Origin: Flavobacterium frigoris
GTDB lineage: Bacteria > Bacteroidota > Bacteroidia > Flavobacteriales > Flavobacteriaceae
Reading direction: 5' to 3'
DNA: 33,828 nucleotides
Assembly (NCBI RefSeq): GCF_900111075.1
Contig: NZ_FOFZ01000022.1
Location: forward strand, 1 to 33,828
Below, piece after piece: positions 33,610 to 33,828 of this stretch (the first letter of the stretch is position 1; every line of letters begins with the position of its first letter). The notes beneath the pieces were generated by a model that had not been told where the DNA came from, searched no databases, and worked only from the letters and a program-made list of their open reading frames with translations. A program made the translations under genes and the position numbers.

Positions 33610-33616
33610 AAAGGCG

Positions 33617-33742
33617 ACACATAACAGCCGTTTGGCGAGATTGGGGTTTTAGTGGAATTAACGTTTTTTATCATATCTTCGTTTCAGCAGAAAATACTCT
33701 GCTTTAAAGTCCCCAACCTCGCCAAGCGCCAAGACGTCAGGC
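33617..33742 (+). repeat. attC6 (family B, divergent), end of cassette 6
   Basis: Left end ACACATAAC (33617-33625) is complementary to the cassette 6 start GTTATGTGT. Inner arms GTTTGGCGAGATTGGGG and CCCCAACCTCGCCAAGCGCC pair well; the right end is GTCAGGC (33736-33742), the only one without GTT. GTTTTAGTGGAATT links it to attC2 and attC4. Confidence 0.82.
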
Positions 33743-33828
33743 TGTGAAAAAACTCCGTTTTTCACTTAATTAAGGCAAAAACAATCATTCTACACTTCAA
33801 AAGAAGCACGCTAAACAAGCTTATTTTT

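Larger units (their letters stand above)
27413..33828 (+). mobile_element. Integron-like gene-cassette array (six complete cassettes and a seventh cut by the window)
   Basis: Cassettes, counted from the T after the boundary G: C1 27414-28164, C2 28165-28776, C3 28777-29561, C4 29562-31392, C5 31393-32909, C6 32910-33736, C7 from 33737. Each ends with an imperfect palindrome of about 125 bp whose right end is GTTAGCC, GTTACCA, GTTAGCG, GTTGGCA, GTTATGT and GTCAGGC in turn. For all six, the first bases of the cassette are the reverse complement of the left end of its own site, as expected if the cassette closes into a circle. Gene orientation is mixed (C1 and C3 leftward). The array is AT-rich and does not resemble the flanking core genes. 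Confidence 0.88.

Noticed and set aside
28046..33742. Palindromes as terminators or MITEs
   Set aside because: They lack T-runs and target duplications, and the pairing of each cassette start with its own site end is not explained by either.
27413..33828. CRISPR array
   Set aside because: Repeats are over 120 bp, spacing is 0.6-1.8 kb with genes between, and there are no cas genes.
1..33828. tRNA genes
   Set aside because: No cloverleaf with the conserved GGTTCAATC-type T-loop was seen in the gene gaps that I read on both strands.

Overview
The window is a chromosomal segment of a Flavobacterium-like member of the Bacteroidota. The evidence is the low G+C content, the gene order thrS-infC-rpmI-rplT, promoters of the Bacteroidota type (TTG, about 19-20 bases, TAnnTTTG) and family-typical proteins such as a Bacteroidota-type Tgt and a TPR-linked histidine kinase. 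A DUF3494 ice-binding lipoprotein fits a cold or aquatic lifestyle.

Layout. 1-959: non-coding; two tandem promoters fire leftwards out of the window, probably into an rRNA operon, and an interspersed repeat sits at 719-816. 960-4409: thrS, infC (no ATG start; probably ATA), rpmI, rplT and a terminator. 4511-8081: a two-component pair (lipoprotein TPR histidine kinase and LuxR-type regulator), then two small genes whose promoters share a CCGTAA element. 8233-9036: a secreted DNase I-fold enzyme. 9037-14630: a cyanophycin locus (isoaspartyl peptidase, cyanophycinase, cyanophycin synthetase) plus a glutaminase. 14663-18736: a secreted conserved protein, dnaB and accA. 18998-23110: an anchored phosphatase and the operon tgt - lptF/G-type permease - EamA transporter. 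23554-24648: the ice-binding lipoprotein. 24649-25613: about 1 kb with repeats and one possible 33-residue membrane peptide.

The most interesting part is 25614-33828. A 584-residue tyrosine recombinase is followed directly by an array that behaves like integron gene cassettes. Six imperfect-palindrome sites of about 125 bp separate the cassettes, and each right end is GTTNNNN (GTC in the last). In all six complete cassettes the first 8-13 bases are the reverse complement of the left end of the same cassette's site, one of the six pairs with a single mismatch. This is the signature of excised circular integron cassettes (R'' and R' of attC). The sites fall into two sequence families that alternate A-B-A-B-A-B.

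The recombinase is unlike standard IntI. It appears to lack the IntI-specific insertion between the catalytic lysine and the HxxR box, and it carries about 280 extra N-terminal residues that look like three ~55-residue repeats. The array lies at its 3' end. Cassette genes run in both directions and encode a CX5R phosphatase, a small GW-motif protein, a cupin-like protein, a retropepsin-like protease with a membrane partner, a DnaQ-like exonuclease fused to BRCT, and an unknown protein. I infer an atypical integron driven by a Xer-like integrase. That the recombinase acts on these sites is an inference from adjacency.
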